A stretch of 64,000 bases of DNA from Pontimicrobium sp. SW4 (GCF_039954625.1 NZ_CP157199.1:2418001-2482000), one strand, 5' to 3'. Positions 1-9,294 are shown, numbered from the stretch's first letter. Notes: generated by a model not told the origin, from the letters alone. Translations and numbers: made by a program.

Positions 1-2
1 AA

Positions 3-98
3 GGAGGCACTGAAGATCCAATGGTATTGTACAAACGTTTTCGTGGTCAAGAACCAAAACCTGAAGCTTTGTTGAGGCGTGCTGGGTTGTTGAAATAA
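3..98 (+). CDS. Peptidyl-dipeptidase Dcp-like M3 peptidase, C-terminal end (partial)
   Basis: Only the last 31 codons lie in the window, read in the frame starting at base 3 and ending in TAA at 96-98. The peptide contains [18 protein letters not shown] followed by [10 protein letters not shown]. This resembles the C-terminus of M3-family oligopeptidases of the Dcp type, where the GxxDP...YxxFRGxEP stretch lies just before the end. The catalytic HExxH region would be upstream, outside the window. Assignment rests on this short tail alone, so the subfamily (Dcp versus oligopeptidase A) is uncertain. Confidence 0.6.
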   Translation, partial: GGTEDPMVLYKRFRGQEPKPEALLRRAGLLK

Positions 99-127
99 GT
101 CAATCTGTTTATTCGTTAATTTGGAGT

Positions 128-901
128 ATGAGATTACTTAAAATCATTGGTCATATTCTATTTGTCGTCTTATTAACTATACTAACACAGGTTGGTGGTT
201 TAATTTGGTTAATCACAATTATAACATCATCAAAGATAAAAAAGAAAAAACGATTAGTTTTTCCTTTACTCTACTTAACTTTTAATATTTTAATAATCCC
301 TCCAATTGCTAAATTATTTGGACGCGAAAGACTTCCAGTTTTTAGTGAAAACGTAAAACCAAGAAATTGGGTTTATCCTCTATTATTTAGAAATTATGTA
401 AATCCAAACTTAAAAAATTTATTATTTGAAGATTCCAGTAAAAATGAAATAAATATTACATATCTAGATGCCAATTTTCCTTTTATTAATGGTTTCCCTC
501 TATTACCTCACCTTAGCCACAACGATGGAAAAAAGATTGACATATCTTTTATGTATTTAGACAAAGAAGGAAAACCAACTAATAAAAAACCTTCGGTCTC
601 TGGGTACGGTTTCTTTTCTAATTCTGAAGATAATTATTCAAATTCTACTTGTCTTGAAAAAGGATATTGGCAATATGATTACCCTAAATATCTAACTTTT
701 GGGACTATTAATGAGCTTGCTCTTGACGAAAAGGTTACAAAAAAACTAATTCAAAATCTCATTGCTTCTCCTATAACTCAAAAGATATTTATTGAACCTC
801 ACCTAAAGCAGTCATTAGGTTTATCTAACGAATCAAAAATTAGATTTCATGGTTGTGGAGCGGTTAGACATGATGATCATATTCATTTACAAATAAAATA
901 A
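128..901 (+). CDS. Membrane-anchored LAS-type metallopeptidase-like protein
   Basis: 257 residues with hydrophobic segments at about 5-33 and 43-62, then a soluble part facing the periplasm or cytoplasm. The soluble part holds H131 and D138 in SHNDGKKIDIS (H-x6-D) and a C-terminal RHDDHIHLQ with H248, H251 and H253. This H-x6-D plus HxH arrangement is the zinc-ligand pattern of LAS peptidases such as penicillin-insensitive murein endopeptidase MepA, so murein cleavage is a reasonable guess. The rest of the sequence is not recognisable to me. It stands alone after the Dcp-like gene. The metal-site motif is seen directly; the substrate is inferred. Confidence 0.6.
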   Translation: MRLLKIIGHILFVVLLTILTQVGGLIWLITIITSSKIKKKKRLVFPLLYLTFNILIIPPIAKLFGRERLPVFSENVKPRNWVYPLLFRNYVNPNLKNLLFEDSSKNEINITYLDANFPFINGFPLLPHLSHNDGKKIDISFMYLDKEGKPTNKKPSVSGYGFFSNSEDNYSNSTCLEKGYWQYDYPKYLTFGTINELALDEKVTKKLIQNLIASPITQKIFIEPHLKQSLGLSNESKIRFHGCGAVRHDDHIHLQIK

Positions 902-924
902 ACTTTCAATAATTATTGAAAGTT
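901..924. promoter_or_regulatory. Perfect 24-bp palindrome, likely operator of the GbsR-like regulator
   Basis: A perfect inverted repeat with half-site AACTTTCA separated from TGAAAGTT by 8 bases. It overlaps the -33 region of the promoter of the GbsR/MarR-like gene. The same half-sites with the same 8-base spacing recur at 1468-1489, before the next operon. This is the expected layout of an autoregulating dimeric winged-helix repressor. Confidence 0.7.
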
Positions 925-944
925 TAAAAATTATTGTATATTTG
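916..944 (+). promoter_or_regulatory. Bacteroidota-type promoter of the GbsR-like gene
   Basis: TTG at 916-918, an 18-base spacer, then TATATTTG at 937-944, matching the -33 TTTG / -7 TAnnTTTG pattern. Transcription would start at about 949-951, on the ATG itself. The mRNA may therefore be leaderless. The -33 part lies inside the palindromic operator at 901-924. Confidence 0.6.
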
Positions 945-948
945 CCTT

Positions 949-1452
949 ATGGAATATCAAGAAGCAAAAGATAAATTTATTGGCACTTGGGGAAGTTTAG
1001 GCTCACTTTGGGGCATAAATAAGGCCATGGCACAGATTCAAGCACTCCTTTTTATTTCTACAAAACCCTTATCAATGGAAGATATTATGGAGCAACTTAA
1101 AATTTCTCGTGGTAATACAAGTATGAATTTAAGACAGCTTATTGATTGGGGAATTGTAACCAAAGAACTCATTCCAGGAGAGCGAAAAGAGTTTTTCACA
1201 ACCGAAAAAGATGTACAAGAACTAACTAGAATTATTGCGAAAGAACGTAGCCGAAGAGAAATTCAACCAGTCATAAAAGTACTTAACGATGTGTCTTCAA
1301 TCAAAGATGATGGTACTGAAAAAACTCAAGAGCTAATTAAACAAACGAAAGCATTGCATGACTTAACCTTTAATGCAGATTCTATGTTAAACAAATTAGT
1401 AACTCAAAAACAAAACTGGTTGACAAAGTCAATCATTAAACTCTTAAACTAA
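949..1452 (+). CDS. GbsR/MarR-family winged-helix transcriptional regulator
   Basis: Start set at ATG 949 (MEYQEAKDKF), because an upstream TTG at 934 would lie inside the -7 promoter element. The 167-residue protein has a helical N-terminus (GTWGSLGSLWGINKAMAQI), then a winged helix with PLSMEDIMEQLKISRGNTSMNLRQLIDWGIV at about 50-85, as in GbsR-like regulators. A charged helical C-terminus probably dimerises. It lies between two copies of one palindromic site and 51 bases before the membrane protein/epimerase/DUF2071 operon, so autoregulation plus control of that operon is the simplest reading. Its inducer is unknown. Confidence 0.85.
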   Translation: MEYQEAKDKFIGTWGSLGSLWGINKAMAQIQALLFISTKPLSMEDIMEQLKISRGNTSMNLRQLIDWGIVTKELIPGERKEFFTTEKDVQELTRIIAKERSRREIQPVIKVLNDVSSIKDDGTEKTQELIKQTKALHDLTFNADSMLNKLVTQKQNWLTKSIIKLLN

Positions 1453-1467
1453 AAAAATTTAAACTAT

Positions 1468-1489
1468 ACTTTCAATTTTTTCTGAAAGT
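1468..1489. promoter_or_regulatory. Second GbsR-type operator before the TIGR01777/DUF2071 operon
   Basis: ACTTTCA, 8 bases, TGAAAGT: the same half-sites and spacing as the perfect palindrome at 901-924, with a different, non-palindromic centre. It lies 14 bases upstream of the ATG at 1504, suitable for repression of the downstream genes. Confidence 0.65.
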
Positions 1490-1503
1490 TTAAAATACAT
1501 AAA

Positions 1504-1839
1504 ATGAAAATACTATACATTCTAAACAAAGCAATATTAATAATAACTGCAATATTATATCTTACACTGTTTCTAGGGCTTTATTCACAAATTGTTTTAG
1601 GTTTAATGCAAGTGTTTACTTCAATTATACTTTTGTTCTATTGGAAAAAAATTAAACAACAATTAAGAATAAAACTATATAAATACTGGATAATCATATC
1701 TATATATGGATTATTATGGCTTATTGATTGGAATGCTTCTATTGAATTATATGTATTTGTTTTTGGAGTTATAGCAATTCCTTTATGCATTGCAGTCTAC
1801 TTTTTATCTATTCTAAACAAAATATATAAGACACAATGA
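1504..1839 (+). CDS. Small multi-pass membrane protein of unknown function
   Basis: 111 residues, mostly hydrophobic, with about four predicted transmembrane segments (roughly 8-27, 29-46, 60-78 and 83-105) and short basic loops. I do not recognise a family. The stop overlaps the start of the epimerase gene by four bases (ATGA), so the two are translationally coupled. It is the first gene after the second GbsR-type operator and is probably co-regulated with the epimerase and DUF2071 genes. Confidence 0.6.
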   Translation: MKILYILNKAILIITAILYLTLFLGLYSQIVLGLMQVFTSIILLFYWKKIKQQLRIKLYKYWIIISIYGLLWLIDWNASIELYVFVFGVIAIPLCIAVYFLSILNKIYKTQ

Positions 1840-2735
1840 AAACAATAATTATAGCAGGTGGAAGTGGTTTTTTAGGACAAGTTCTTGAAGACTACTTTAC
1901 ACAAAAAGGTTACAAGCTTATAATTTTAACTAGAAAGCCTAAAAAAGAAAATGACATTTATTGGAATGGAAACGATTTAGGTGAATGGACAATTGCCATA
2001 GAGAATTCAGATGTATTGATTAACCTTACAGGAAAATCCGTTGATTGTAGATATAATGAGAAAAACAAGAAACGTATTTATGATTCTAGAATCAACTCAA
2101 CGAATATTTTAGGTTTGGCAATTAATCTTTGTGAGAATCCGCCAAAACTTTGGATGAATGCATCCACTGCTACTATTTACCGTGATTCTTATGACCAAGA
2201 AATGAATGAAGATAATGGCGAAATAGGAGATGATTTTTCAATGAACATTGCCAAATCATGGGAAAATGCCTTCTACTCTATTACCAATCCAAAGACTCGA
2301 AAGATTGCATTGCGAACTGCTATCGTACTTGGAAAGAACGGAGGTGCTTTTAAACCTCTAAAAACTCTAACAAAATTAGGATTGGGAGGAAAACAAGGAC
2401 ACGGAAAGCAAAAAGTAAGTTGGATTCATGAGTTGGACTTTGCTAGAGCAGTTGAGTTTCTAATTAATAATAAAAACTTAAACGGCAACTTTAATGTATG
2501 CGTTCCAAAACCTACAAACAATAAGACCTTAATGAAAAGCTTACAGAAATCATTAGGAATACCATTTGGAATTCCTCAACCAAAAGCATTATTAAAATTT
2601 GGAGCAAAAGTAATTGGAACAGAAACCGAATTAATCTTAAAAAGTAGAAATGTAATTCCAGAACGATTATTAAATCAAGGCTTTACGTTTAAATTCGAAA
2701 ATATTAATCTTGCAACAAAAAACTTAATATCATGA
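1836..2735 (+). CDS. TIGR01777-family NAD(P)-binding epimerase (YfcH-like)
   Basis: 299 residues. The N-terminus MKTIIIAGGSGFLGQVLEDYF carries the GGxGFLG dinucleotide loop of extended SDR enzymes. NLTGKSVDCRY, an S/T-rich MNASTATIYRD segment and SWIHELDFARAVEFL are characteristic of TIGR01777 proteins, and the length fits. The substrate of this family is not established. It overlaps the upstream membrane-protein gene and the downstream DUF2071 gene by four bases each, so the three form a tight operon under the GbsR-type operator. Confidence 0.85.
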   Translation: MKTIIIAGGSGFLGQVLEDYFTQKGYKLIILTRKPKKENDIYWNGNDLGEWTIAIENSDVLINLTGKSVDCRYNEKNKKRIYDSRINSTNILGLAINLCENPPKLWMNASTATIYRDSYDQEMNEDNGEIGDDFSMNIAKSWENAFYSITNPKTRKIALRTAIVLGKNGGAFKPLKTLTKLGLGGKQGHGKQKVSWIHELDFARAVEFLINNKNLNGNFNVCVPKPTNNKTLMKSLQKSLGIPFGIPQPKALLKFGAKVIGTETELILKSRNVIPERLLNQGFTFKFENINLATKNLIS

Positions 2736-3433
2736 GCTTTCTAACTGCAAAATGGGAAAATCTTATAATGGCTAATTATGTCATAAATTCAGAAATACTA
2801 AAGCCACATATACCTTCTGGTACTCAACTTGATTTTTTTGAAGGGAACTGCTACATAAGTTTAGTCGGTTTTATGTTTAAAAACACTAAGGTCTTGGGTA
2901 TTAAAATGCCATATCATATCAACTTTGAAAAAGTCAATCTTCGATTTTATGTGAAGAGAAATGATAAACGCGGTGTCGTTTTTATTAAAGAAATAGTACC
3001 CAAACCTTTAATAACTTTTATTGCTAACTCATTATATAATGAGCATTATCAAACTTGTAAAATGAAACATGATGAAGATAACACTAACAATCATTATAGT
3101 TATCATTGGAAAATTAAAGAAAAATGGCAGTCTCTTTCAGTAAAGACAAAACAAAATACTATTCCAATAATTGAAAACTCTGAAGCTGAATTTATAGCAG
3201 AACATTACTATGGTTACACCAAAGGCAAGCACAAAACTTTTGAGTATGAGGTTAAGCACCCAAAGTGGAAGCAAAAGGAGATTATTAATTATGATATTAA
3301 TGTTAATTTCGCAGCAAATTATGGTTCAGAATTTAGAATGTTAAATCAATTAATGCCAAAATCAGTGTTTTTAGCAACAGGTTCTGACATTTCAGTTGAA
3401 AACAAGCGTATCATAAATCCTATCTATACATAA
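2732..3433 (+). CDS. DUF2071 (YqjF-like) protein
   Basis: 233 residues. It begins with FLTAKWENLIMANYVINSEIL and the PHIPSGTQLDFFEGNCYISLVGFMF segment typical of DUF2071/YqjF proteins, which often sit beside TIGR01777 epimerases. FYVKRNDKRGVVFIKEIVPK also fits. No catalytic residues are known to me, and the function is unknown. It is coupled by a four-base overlap to the epimerase gene and is the last gene of the operon. Confidence 0.8.
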   Translation: MSFLTAKWENLIMANYVINSEILKPHIPSGTQLDFFEGNCYISLVGFMFKNTKVLGIKMPYHINFEKVNLRFYVKRNDKRGVVFIKEIVPKPLITFIANSLYNEHYQTCKMKHDEDNTNNHYSYHWKIKEKWQSLSVKTKQNTIPIIENSEAEFIAEHYYGYTKGKHKTFEYEVKHPKWKQKEIINYDINVNFAANYGSEFRMLNQLMPKSVFLATGSDISVENKRIINPIYT

Positions 3434-3479
3434 TAATCCTAAACTTATTATAAAAACAGTACAAGTCCACTTTTTATCC

Positions 3480-3487
3480 TATTTTTG
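3480..3487 (+). promoter_or_regulatory. Putative -7 promoter element of the ECF sigma gene
   Basis: TATTTTTG fits TAnnTTTG and lies 27 bases before the ATG at 3514. No convincing -33 TTTG is visible at the expected distance, so this is only a candidate. Confidence 0.35.
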
Positions 3488-3513
3488 AAAGAGTAAAAAA
3501 TTAACAGCAATCT

Positions 3514-4068
3514 ATGTCAGGTCACAAAATAAATCCCAATATGTGGATAGATTTGTATTCAGATTATCTTTTTAATTACACTATTACACGTGTAAGAGAC
3601 AGAGAGACTGCTCAAGATTTAGTACAAGAAACTTTTTTTGCAGGTTTAAAATCCATGAAAAACTTTAAAGGTGAAGCAAGTGAACGTACTTGGTTAATCT
3701 CTATTTTAAAGCGAAAAATAATTGACCATTATAGAAAAATAAATTCTAATAAAGGCAAGGCCGAAGTTAGAATGAATTTAAATTTTGATGGCGAGAATGA
3801 AGGTGATTGGATAGAACAACGTGTAGCTGACCCTTATGATAAAACTGCAGAAAATAATTTAGAAAACACCGAGCTTGGTTTGGCTATTCATAATTGCATA
3901 AGTAAATTACCAACAAAACAAGCTGAAGTTTTTAAAATGAAAACATTATTAGGTTACGAGACAGAAACTATTTGTAATGAATTGGGTATCACGGCGTCTA
4001 ATCTTTGGGTAATAATACATAGAGCCAGAACAGCTTTGGCATCTTGTATGGAAAAAAATTGGTTTTAA
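3514..4068 (+). CDS. ECF-type RNA polymerase sigma factor
   Basis: 184 residues. Region 2 is visible as LFNYTITRVRDRETAQDLVQETFFAGLKSMKNFKGEAS (about 18-57) with the DLVQETF core and the WLISILKRKIIDHYRK segment. Region 4 is LPTKQAEVFKMKTLLGYETETICNELGITASNLWVIIHRARTALASCM (about 130-180). There is no extra C-terminal domain. A Cys/His-rich 86-residue protein follows 9 bases downstream and is a natural candidate for its anti-sigma factor. The regulon cannot be read from the window. Confidence 0.92.
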   Translation: MSGHKINPNMWIDLYSDYLFNYTITRVRDRETAQDLVQETFFAGLKSMKNFKGEASERTWLISILKRKIIDHYRKINSNKGKAEVRMNLNFDGENEGDWIEQRVADPYDKTAENNLENTELGLAIHNCISKLPTKQAEVFKMKTLLGYETETICNELGITASNLWVIIHRARTALASCMEKNWF

Positions 4069-4077
4069 TATAGAATA

Positions 4078-4338
4078 ATGAGTAAAGGTTTTAAATTATT
4101 TGTTTCATGCGATAAAGCAGCTCATACTTGTGACAAAACACAGTATAATGAGGCTTCACTGTGGGATAAAATCAAGCTTAATATTCATCTTATTTATTGT
4201 AAAGCTTGTAGAAAATATTCTGCCAACAATGCTAAGCTTACCGAGCTTACACGTAAACCTGAAGTAGATTGCCTTAAGCATTGTGAAAAAGAAAAACTTG
4301 AAACTAATTTTCAAAAAGAATTAAAGAGTCATCAATAA
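4078..4338 (+). CDS. Small Cys/His-rich protein, candidate zinc-binding anti-sigma factor
   Basis: 86 residues with early cysteines (SCDKAAHTCDKTQY) and HLIYCKAC at about 39-46, which fits the H-x3-C-x2-C signature of zinc-binding anti-sigma factors. There is no transmembrane segment, so it would be a soluble, cytoplasmic, possibly redox- or zinc-responsive partner of the ECF sigma factor. It starts 9 bases after the sigma gene and overlaps the converging UbiA-like gene by seven bases. Role inferred from motif plus position. Confidence 0.65.
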   Translation: MSKGFKLFVSCDKAAHTCDKTQYNEASLWDKIKLNIHLIYCKACRKYSANNAKLTELTRKPEVDCLKHCEKEKLETNFQKELKSHQ

Positions 4339-5162
4339 TTAGCCGTTACTAAAATTGCCCATAGTATAGGAATACCTTCTACCCAAAATCCACTAAAATA
4401 CTTCTTTTGATTAATATTACTAAGCACTAAAGACGCTAATAACAACACACATATTACTCCTAAAATAATTGTCTTTTTTATCCAAAATTCGTCTTTAAAA
4501 AACTCTAAAAAAAAAATAAGCATGATCAACAAAACTCCAATTGTTTTGGTTCTTGAAATACCTATACGTTGAGGAATTGTTGACAGTTTTAAACTATCAT
4601 ATCTCATATCTCGAATTTCAAAAGGCAATATAGCGATAATAACATATAAATAACGTTGAATTGCCTCGACTAAAACATCATTATCTAGACTATAATTTTC
4701 ATTTAGTAGTGGAATAATTACAGTAACACACATCCAAACAAAAGCTATCACATAGATTTTTAAACCACTTATTGCTCTTAAATTACCAGCTTCCATAAAT
4801 ATTTTTTTAGGAAGAAACGGAATTGCATATAAAAATGTAATAATGCCTAAAGCTCCGAAATAAATTATAGTTTGTCCTTTTAGTTTGAAGGTAAAATATA
4901 CCAAACCTAAAAAACACAAAAACGAAAATATTTGAATATACTTTAACCAACTCGCTAAACTTCTATGATGGAATTTTGCTAACCCAAAATACTTCACGAA
5001 ATTGTAACCAGTAACAGTAGCAAAAAAAATAAAATATATAAAATCTAAATTGACTCCAACATTAAAATTTAATAATGTCACCCAAACCAATCCGCATACA
5101 GCCAATGCAACATGAATACTACTATTAATGTAAAAATCAAAAAGCCTTTTTAACACTTGCAT
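4332..5162 (-). CDS. UbiA-like prenyltransferase-family membrane protein, degenerate
   Basis: 276 residues with about eight hydrophobic segments. The second conserved motif of UbiA enzymes is recognisable as EIRDMRYDSLKLSTIPQRIG (about 182-201), with the DxxxD acids. The first Asp-rich motif, expected near TGYNFVKYFGLAKFHHRSL (about 51-70), has no acidic pair. Because that motif normally binds Mg-diphosphate, this may be an inactive or repurposed member. It converges on the ECF sigma/zinc-finger pair. UbiA fold: fairly confident; prenyltransferase activity: doubtful. Confidence 0.6.
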   Translation of the reverse strand: MQVLKRLFDFYINSSIHVALAVCGLVWVTLLNFNVGVNLDFIYFIFFATVTGYNFVKYFGLAKFHHRSLASWLKYIQIFSFLCFLGLVYFTFKLKGQTIIYFGALGIITFLYAIPFLPKKIFMEAGNLRAISGLKIYVIAFVWMCVTVIIPLLNENYSLDNDVLVEAIQRYLYVIIAILPFEIRDMRYDSLKLSTIPQRIGISRTKTIGVLLIMLIFFLEFFKDEFWIKKTIILGVICVLLLASLVLSNINQKKYFSGFWVEGIPILWAILVTANY

Positions 5163-5248
5163 AATACAAATTTAGTTAAACTGTTAATAATGACTTAAAA
5201 TGGTTAAAAACTTTCATTATTAGTATATTAAAACCGCATTTATTTCCT

Positions 5249-5256
5249 TAGTTTTG
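5249..5256 (+). promoter_or_regulatory. Putative -7 promoter element of gcvP
   Basis: TAGTTTTG fits TAnnTTTG and lies 24 bases before the preferred ATG at 5281, giving a leader of about 19 bases. No clear -33 box was found. Confidence 0.4.
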
Positions 5257-5280
5257 TTCATCAAAAATCAACCTTTTAGT

Positions 5281-8130
5281 ATGAATATAGATTCGTTTGC
5301 ACTACGCCACATTGGACCTAGAACTAGTGACCATGAGGCAATGCTCAATACCATTGGAGCATCTTCAATAGACCAACTTATTACTGAAACCATTCCAGAT
5401 AACATCAGATTACAGCAACCGCTTAATTTGAATGCTGCTATGAGTGAGCAAGAGTACTTGCAACATATACATGATTTAGCTTCAAAAAACAAAGTATATA
5501 AATCATACATCGGATTGGGTTACTATCCTTCTAATTTACCTGCAGTTATTCAGCGAAATATTTTAGAAAATCCAGGTTGGTATACAGCTTACACACCTTA
5601 CCAAGCCGAAATTGCTCAAGGTCGTTTAGAAGCTCTTTTAAATTTCCAAACCATGGTGACTGACCTAACTGGTATGGAAATAGCTAACGCCTCATTGCTA
5701 GATGAAAGTACTGCAGCTGCTGAAGCTATGGCTTTACTCTTTGCTGTAAGAGAACGTCAACAAAAGAAAGACAATATTGTTAAGCTTTTTGTTGATGAAC
5801 AAATTTTACCGCAAACATTATCACTTTTACAAACAAGATCTAATCCTTTAGGTATAGAATTGGTAGTTGGCAATTCAAATAGTTTTGATTTTTCATCAGA
5901 TTATTTCGCAGCTATTGTTCAATATCCAGGAAAAGACGGACAAATAAATGATATTGCATCATTCATATCAAAAGCAAATGCAGCTGATATTAAAGTAGCA
6001 GTAGCTGCCGATATTTTAAGTTTAGTAAAACTTGAAGCTCCTGGAAAGTTTGGAGCTGATGTTGTCGTTGGAACCACACAACGCTTTGGAATCCCAATGG
6101 GTTATGGAGGTCCTCATGCAGCTTATTTTGCAACTAAAGAAGAATATAAAAGAAATATACCAGGACGAATTATAGGTGTTACCAAAGATACCAATGGAAA
6201 TCGCGCATTAAGAATGGCTTTACAAACTCGTGAGCAACATATTAAGCGTGATAAAGCAACCTCAAACATCTGTACTGCTCAAGTATTATTAGCAGTTATG
6301 GCTGGAATGTACGCTGTGTATCATGGCCCAAAAGGATTAGAATATATTGCTAACAAAGTACACAATGCAGCTTCTAATTTGGATAATGCATTACAAGGTT
6401 TAGGCTTTGCACAAGAAAATTCAGCATATTTTGACACTTTAAAAGTAAAAGCTAATGCTGATAAAGTAAAAGCTATCGCAGAAACTAAAGGTGTTAATTT
6501 TTATTATCCTGATGCTGATACTGTGACTATTTCGTTGAATGAAACAACGACTCTTTCAGACGTAAATACAATTATTTCAATTTTTGCAGAAGTTGCAGGT
6601 AAAACTCCTGAAAAGTTAACTTCAATTACATCTTCAAATAATATTTTAGAGGCTGCAAAAAGAACATCAGAATTTTTAGAAAACGAAGTGTTTAATACGT
6701 ACCATTCTGAAACTGATTTAATGCGCTATATAAAATCATTGGAACGTAAAGATCTATCTTTAAACCATTCCATGATTTCTTTAGGCTCATGTACAATGAA
6801 GCTTAATGCCGCAGCTGAAATGCTACCATTAAGTTGGTCTAATTGGGGAAATATTCATCCATTTGCACCATTAAATCAAGTGGAAGGTTATTTGACAGTT
6901 CTTAAGAAACTAGAAGATCAACTAACAGAAATTACAGGATTTTCTGACACATCTTTACAACCAAATTCTGGTGCTCAAGGTGAATATGCTGGACTAATGG
7001 TAATAAAGGCATACCACGAATCTCGTGGTGATCATCATAGAAATATTTGCTTAATTCCATCATCAGCACACGGAACAAATCCTGCAAGTGCAGTTATGGC
7101 TGGAATGAAGGTTGTAGTTACTAAATCTACAGAAGAAGGTAATATTGATGTTGACGATTTAAGAGAAAAAGCCGAATTACATAAAGATAATTTGTCAGCT
7201 TTAATGGTAACATACCCATCTACTCACGGTGTTTATGAATCTGCAATTAAAGAAATTACTCAAATTATCCATGATAATGGTGGACAAGTCTATATGGATG
7301 GTGCCAACATGAATGCTCAAGTAGGATTGACTAATCCTGGAAATATTGGTGCAGATGTTTGTCATTTAAACTTGCACAAGACTTTTGCTATTCCTCATGG
7401 TGGTGGTGGTCCAGGTGTTGGACCAATTTGCGTTGCTAAACAATTAGTACCATTTTTACCAGGAAATCCAATAGTGAATGTAGGAGGAGAAAAAGGTATA
7501 ACAGCTATTTCTGCAGCACCTTATGGCTCTGCTCTAGCATGTTTAATTTCTTATGGTTATATCTGTATGCTAGGTGCCGAAGGTCTTACTCAGTCTACTA
7601 AAATTGCCATTTTAAATGCAAACTATTTAAAGCAGCGTTTAGAAGGCCATTTCGATACTTTATATTCAGGTGAAAGAGGTCGTGCTGCTCACGAAATGAT
7701 TGTAGACTGTAGAGCTTTTAAAGCACATGGTATTGAAGTTGTAGATATTGCGAAACGTTTAATGGATTATGGTTTCCACGCACCAACAGTATCTTTCCCT
7801 GTAGCTGGAACCTTAATGATTGAACCAACCGAAAGTGAAAATAAAGCAGAAATAGATCGTTTTTGTGATGCCATGATTTCTATTAGAAAAGAAATTGAAT
7901 TAGCAGACAAGGATAATCCAAATAATGTGCTTAAAAATGCACCACATACAATGACTATGTTAACTGCTGACACTTGGGATTTACCATATAGCAGAACTGA
8001 AGCTGCATTCCCTCTGGATTATGTATACGAGAACAAGTTTTGGCCAAGCGTAAGACGTGTGGATGATGCTTTTGGAGATAGAAATTTAATTTGTACATGT
8101 GCACCAATTGAAGACTTCATAGAAGCTTAA
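5281..8130 (+). CDS. gcvP: Glycine dehydrogenase (decarboxylating), P protein
   Basis: Start set at ATG 5281 ([14 protein letters not shown]), since an in-frame TTG at 5254 overlaps the promoter-like TAGTTTTG. 949 residues, the length of the fused single-chain P protein. It has both halves of the family: an N-terminal pyridoxal-phosphate-like fold without the lysine, and a C-terminal half with [19 protein letters not shown], where K700 is the PLP lysine. It decarboxylates glycine and passes the aminomethyl group to lipoylated GcvH. The T, H and L genes are not nearby. A long inverted repeat follows it. Confidence 0.97.
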   Translation: MNIDSFALRHIGPRTSDHEAMLNTIGASSIDQLITETIPDNIRLQQPLNLNAAMSEQEYLQHIHDLASKNKVYKSYIGLGYYPSNLPAVIQRNILENPGWYTAYTPYQAEIAQGRLEALLNFQTMVTDLTGMEIANASLLDESTAAAEAMALLFAVRERQQKKDNIVKLFVDEQILPQTLSLLQTRSNPLGIELVVGNSNSFDFSSDYFAAIVQYPGKDGQINDIASFISKANAADIKVAVAADILSLVKLEAPGKFGADVVVGTTQRFGIPMGYGGPHAAYFATKEEYKRNIPGRIIGVTKDTNGNRALRMALQTREQHIKRDKATSNICTAQVLLAVMAGMYAVYHGPKGLEYIANKVHNAASNLDNALQGLGFAQENSAYFDTLKVKANADKVKAIAETKGVNFYYPDADTVTISLNETTTLSDVNTIISIFAEVAGKTPEKLTSITSSNNILEAAKRTSEFLENEVFNTYHSETDLMRYIKSLERKDLSLNHSMISLGSCTMKLNAAAEMLPLSWSNWGNIHPFAPLNQVEGYLTVLKKLEDQLTEITGFSDTSLQPNSGAQGEYAGLMVIKAYHESRGDHHRNICLIPSSAHGTNPASAVMAGMKVVVTKSTEEGNIDVDDLREKAELHKDNLSALMVTYPSTHGVYESAIKEITQIIHDNGGQVYMDGANMNAQVGLTNPGNIGADVCHLNLHKTFAIPHGGGGPGVGPICVAKQLVPFLPGNPIVNVGGEKGITAISAAPYGSALACLISYGYICMLGAEGLTQSTKIAILNANYLKQRLEGHFDTLYSGERGRAAHEMIVDCRAFKAHGIEVVDIAKRLMDYGFHAPTVSFPVAGTLMIEPTESENKAEIDRFCDAMISIRKEIELADKDNPNNVLKNAPHTMTMLTADTWDLPYSRTEAAFPLDYVYENKFWPSVRRVDDAFGDRNLICTCAPIEDFIEA

Positions 8131-8169
8131 TTTGTGCTTTGAACATCGTAAAAGAAAGGAAAACATTTT

Positions 8170-8222
8170 TTGCCTTTAATTTTTTGCTGTTATATTTATT
8201 ACATTAGCAAAAATTAAAGGCA
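8170..8222. repeat. 18-bp inverted repeat between gcvP and the KAS III gene
   Basis: The left arm TTGCCTTTAATTTTTTGCT (8170-8188) and the right arm AGCAAAAATTAAAGGCAA (8205-8222) are complementary apart from one extra T. They are separated by about 16 AT-rich bases containing TTATATTTATTACATT. The right arm is followed by CAACTTTTTATT, so the hairpin could end gcvP transcripts. It could equally act as an operator, because the next ATG is only 13 bases away. Confidence 0.55.
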
Positions 8223-8234
8223 ACTTTTTATTAT

Positions 8235-9293
8235 ATGAATATTAAGATTACAGGTACAGGAAGTTACATTCCAAGCCGAATTGAAACGAACGAAGATTTT
8301 TATCAACATGAATTTTTAAATGCAGATGGTTCTCCAATAAACAATACAAATGAAGTTATTGTTGAAAAGTTTAAAGCTATTACTGGAATTGATGAAAGAC
8401 GCTATATTAAAGATCAATTAAACAATTCTGATATAGCTACTTATGCCGCCGAAAAAGCTATAGCTGATGCTCAAATTGACCCTGAAGAACTAGACTATAT
8501 TATTGTTGCTCATAATTACGGAGATATAAAACATAATACTGATCAAAGTGATACAGTACCTAGTATTGCATCACGTGTAAAGCATCTTCTTGGAATTAAA
8601 AACCCCAAATGTGTTGGCTATGACATTCTTTTTGGTTGTCCAGGTTGGGTTGAAGGTGTTATACAAGCGCAGGCATTCATTAAAGCTGGAATGGCAAAAA
8701 AGTGCTTAGTAATTGGATCTGAAACATTATCTAGAGTTGTAGATAAGCATGATAGAGATTCGATGATTTATTCTGATGGAGCAGCTGCAACGGTTATTGA
8801 AACCACCAATGAAGAAGGAGGCATTCTAGCACATGACACTGCTACCTATACTTACGATGAAGCTCATTTTATCTATTTTGGAGAAACTAATAATCAAGAG
8901 GTTACGGACAAACGTCGATACATTAAAATGTATGGACGAAAAATCTATGAATTTGCCTTGAACAATGTTCCTCAAGCAATGAAATCTTGCCTTGAGCAAT
9001 CTGGAATTCCAATTGGTGAGGTTAAAAAAATATTGATTCACCAAGCTAATGAAAAAATGGATGAAGCTATTGTAAAGCGTTTTTACAAACTACACAATAT
9101 GGATATGCCAGAAGGCATTATGCCAATGACAATTAATAAACTAGGCAATTCTAGTGTTGCGACTGTACCAACATTATATGATATGATTCTAAAAGGTAAA
9201 TTAAAAGGCCACAACATAAATAAAGGTGATACTATTTTGTTTGCAAGTGTTGGAGCCGGAATGAATATTAATGCTATAGTATACAAGGTCTAA
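8235..9293 (+). CDS. 3-oxoacyl-ACP synthase III (FabH-like) family protein
   Basis: 352 residues with the KAS III triad: C135 in ILFGCPGWVEG, H269 in ILIHQANEKM and N305 in NKLGNSSVAT. It would condense an acyl-CoA or acyl-ACP primer with malonyl-ACP. The divergence from housekeeping FabH (insert near 30-40, long N-terminus) and its tight linkage to a methyltransferase and a glycosyltransferase suggest a special lipid or secondary pathway rather than bulk fatty-acid initiation. The next gene begins 2 bases after its stop codon. Confidence 0.85.
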   Translation: MNIKITGTGSYIPSRIETNEDFYQHEFLNADGSPINNTNEVIVEKFKAITGIDERRYIKDQLNNSDIATYAAEKAIADAQIDPEELDYIIVAHNYGDIKHNTDQSDTVPSIASRVKHLLGIKNPKCVGYDILFGCPGWVEGVIQAQAFIKAGMAKKCLVIGSETLSRVVDKHDRDSMIYSDGAAATVIETTNEEGGILAHDTATYTYDEAHFIYFGETNNQEVTDKRRYIKMYGRKIYEFALNNVPQAMKSCLEQSGIPIGEVKKILIHQANEKMDEAIVKRFYKLHNMDMPEGIMPMTINKLGNSSVATVPTLYDMILKGKLKGHNINKGDTILFASVGAGMNINAIVYKV

Positions 9294-9294
9294 A

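Noticed and set aside
3468..3492. Possible third GbsR-type operator (ACTTTTT ... TGAAAGA) before the ECF sigma gene
   Set aside because: Half-sites are imperfect and the gap is about 10 instead of 8 bases.
5254..5280. TTG start for gcvP nine codons upstream of ATG 5281
   Set aside because: It lies in the promoter-like TAGTTTTG and adds residues not expected at the P-protein N-terminus.
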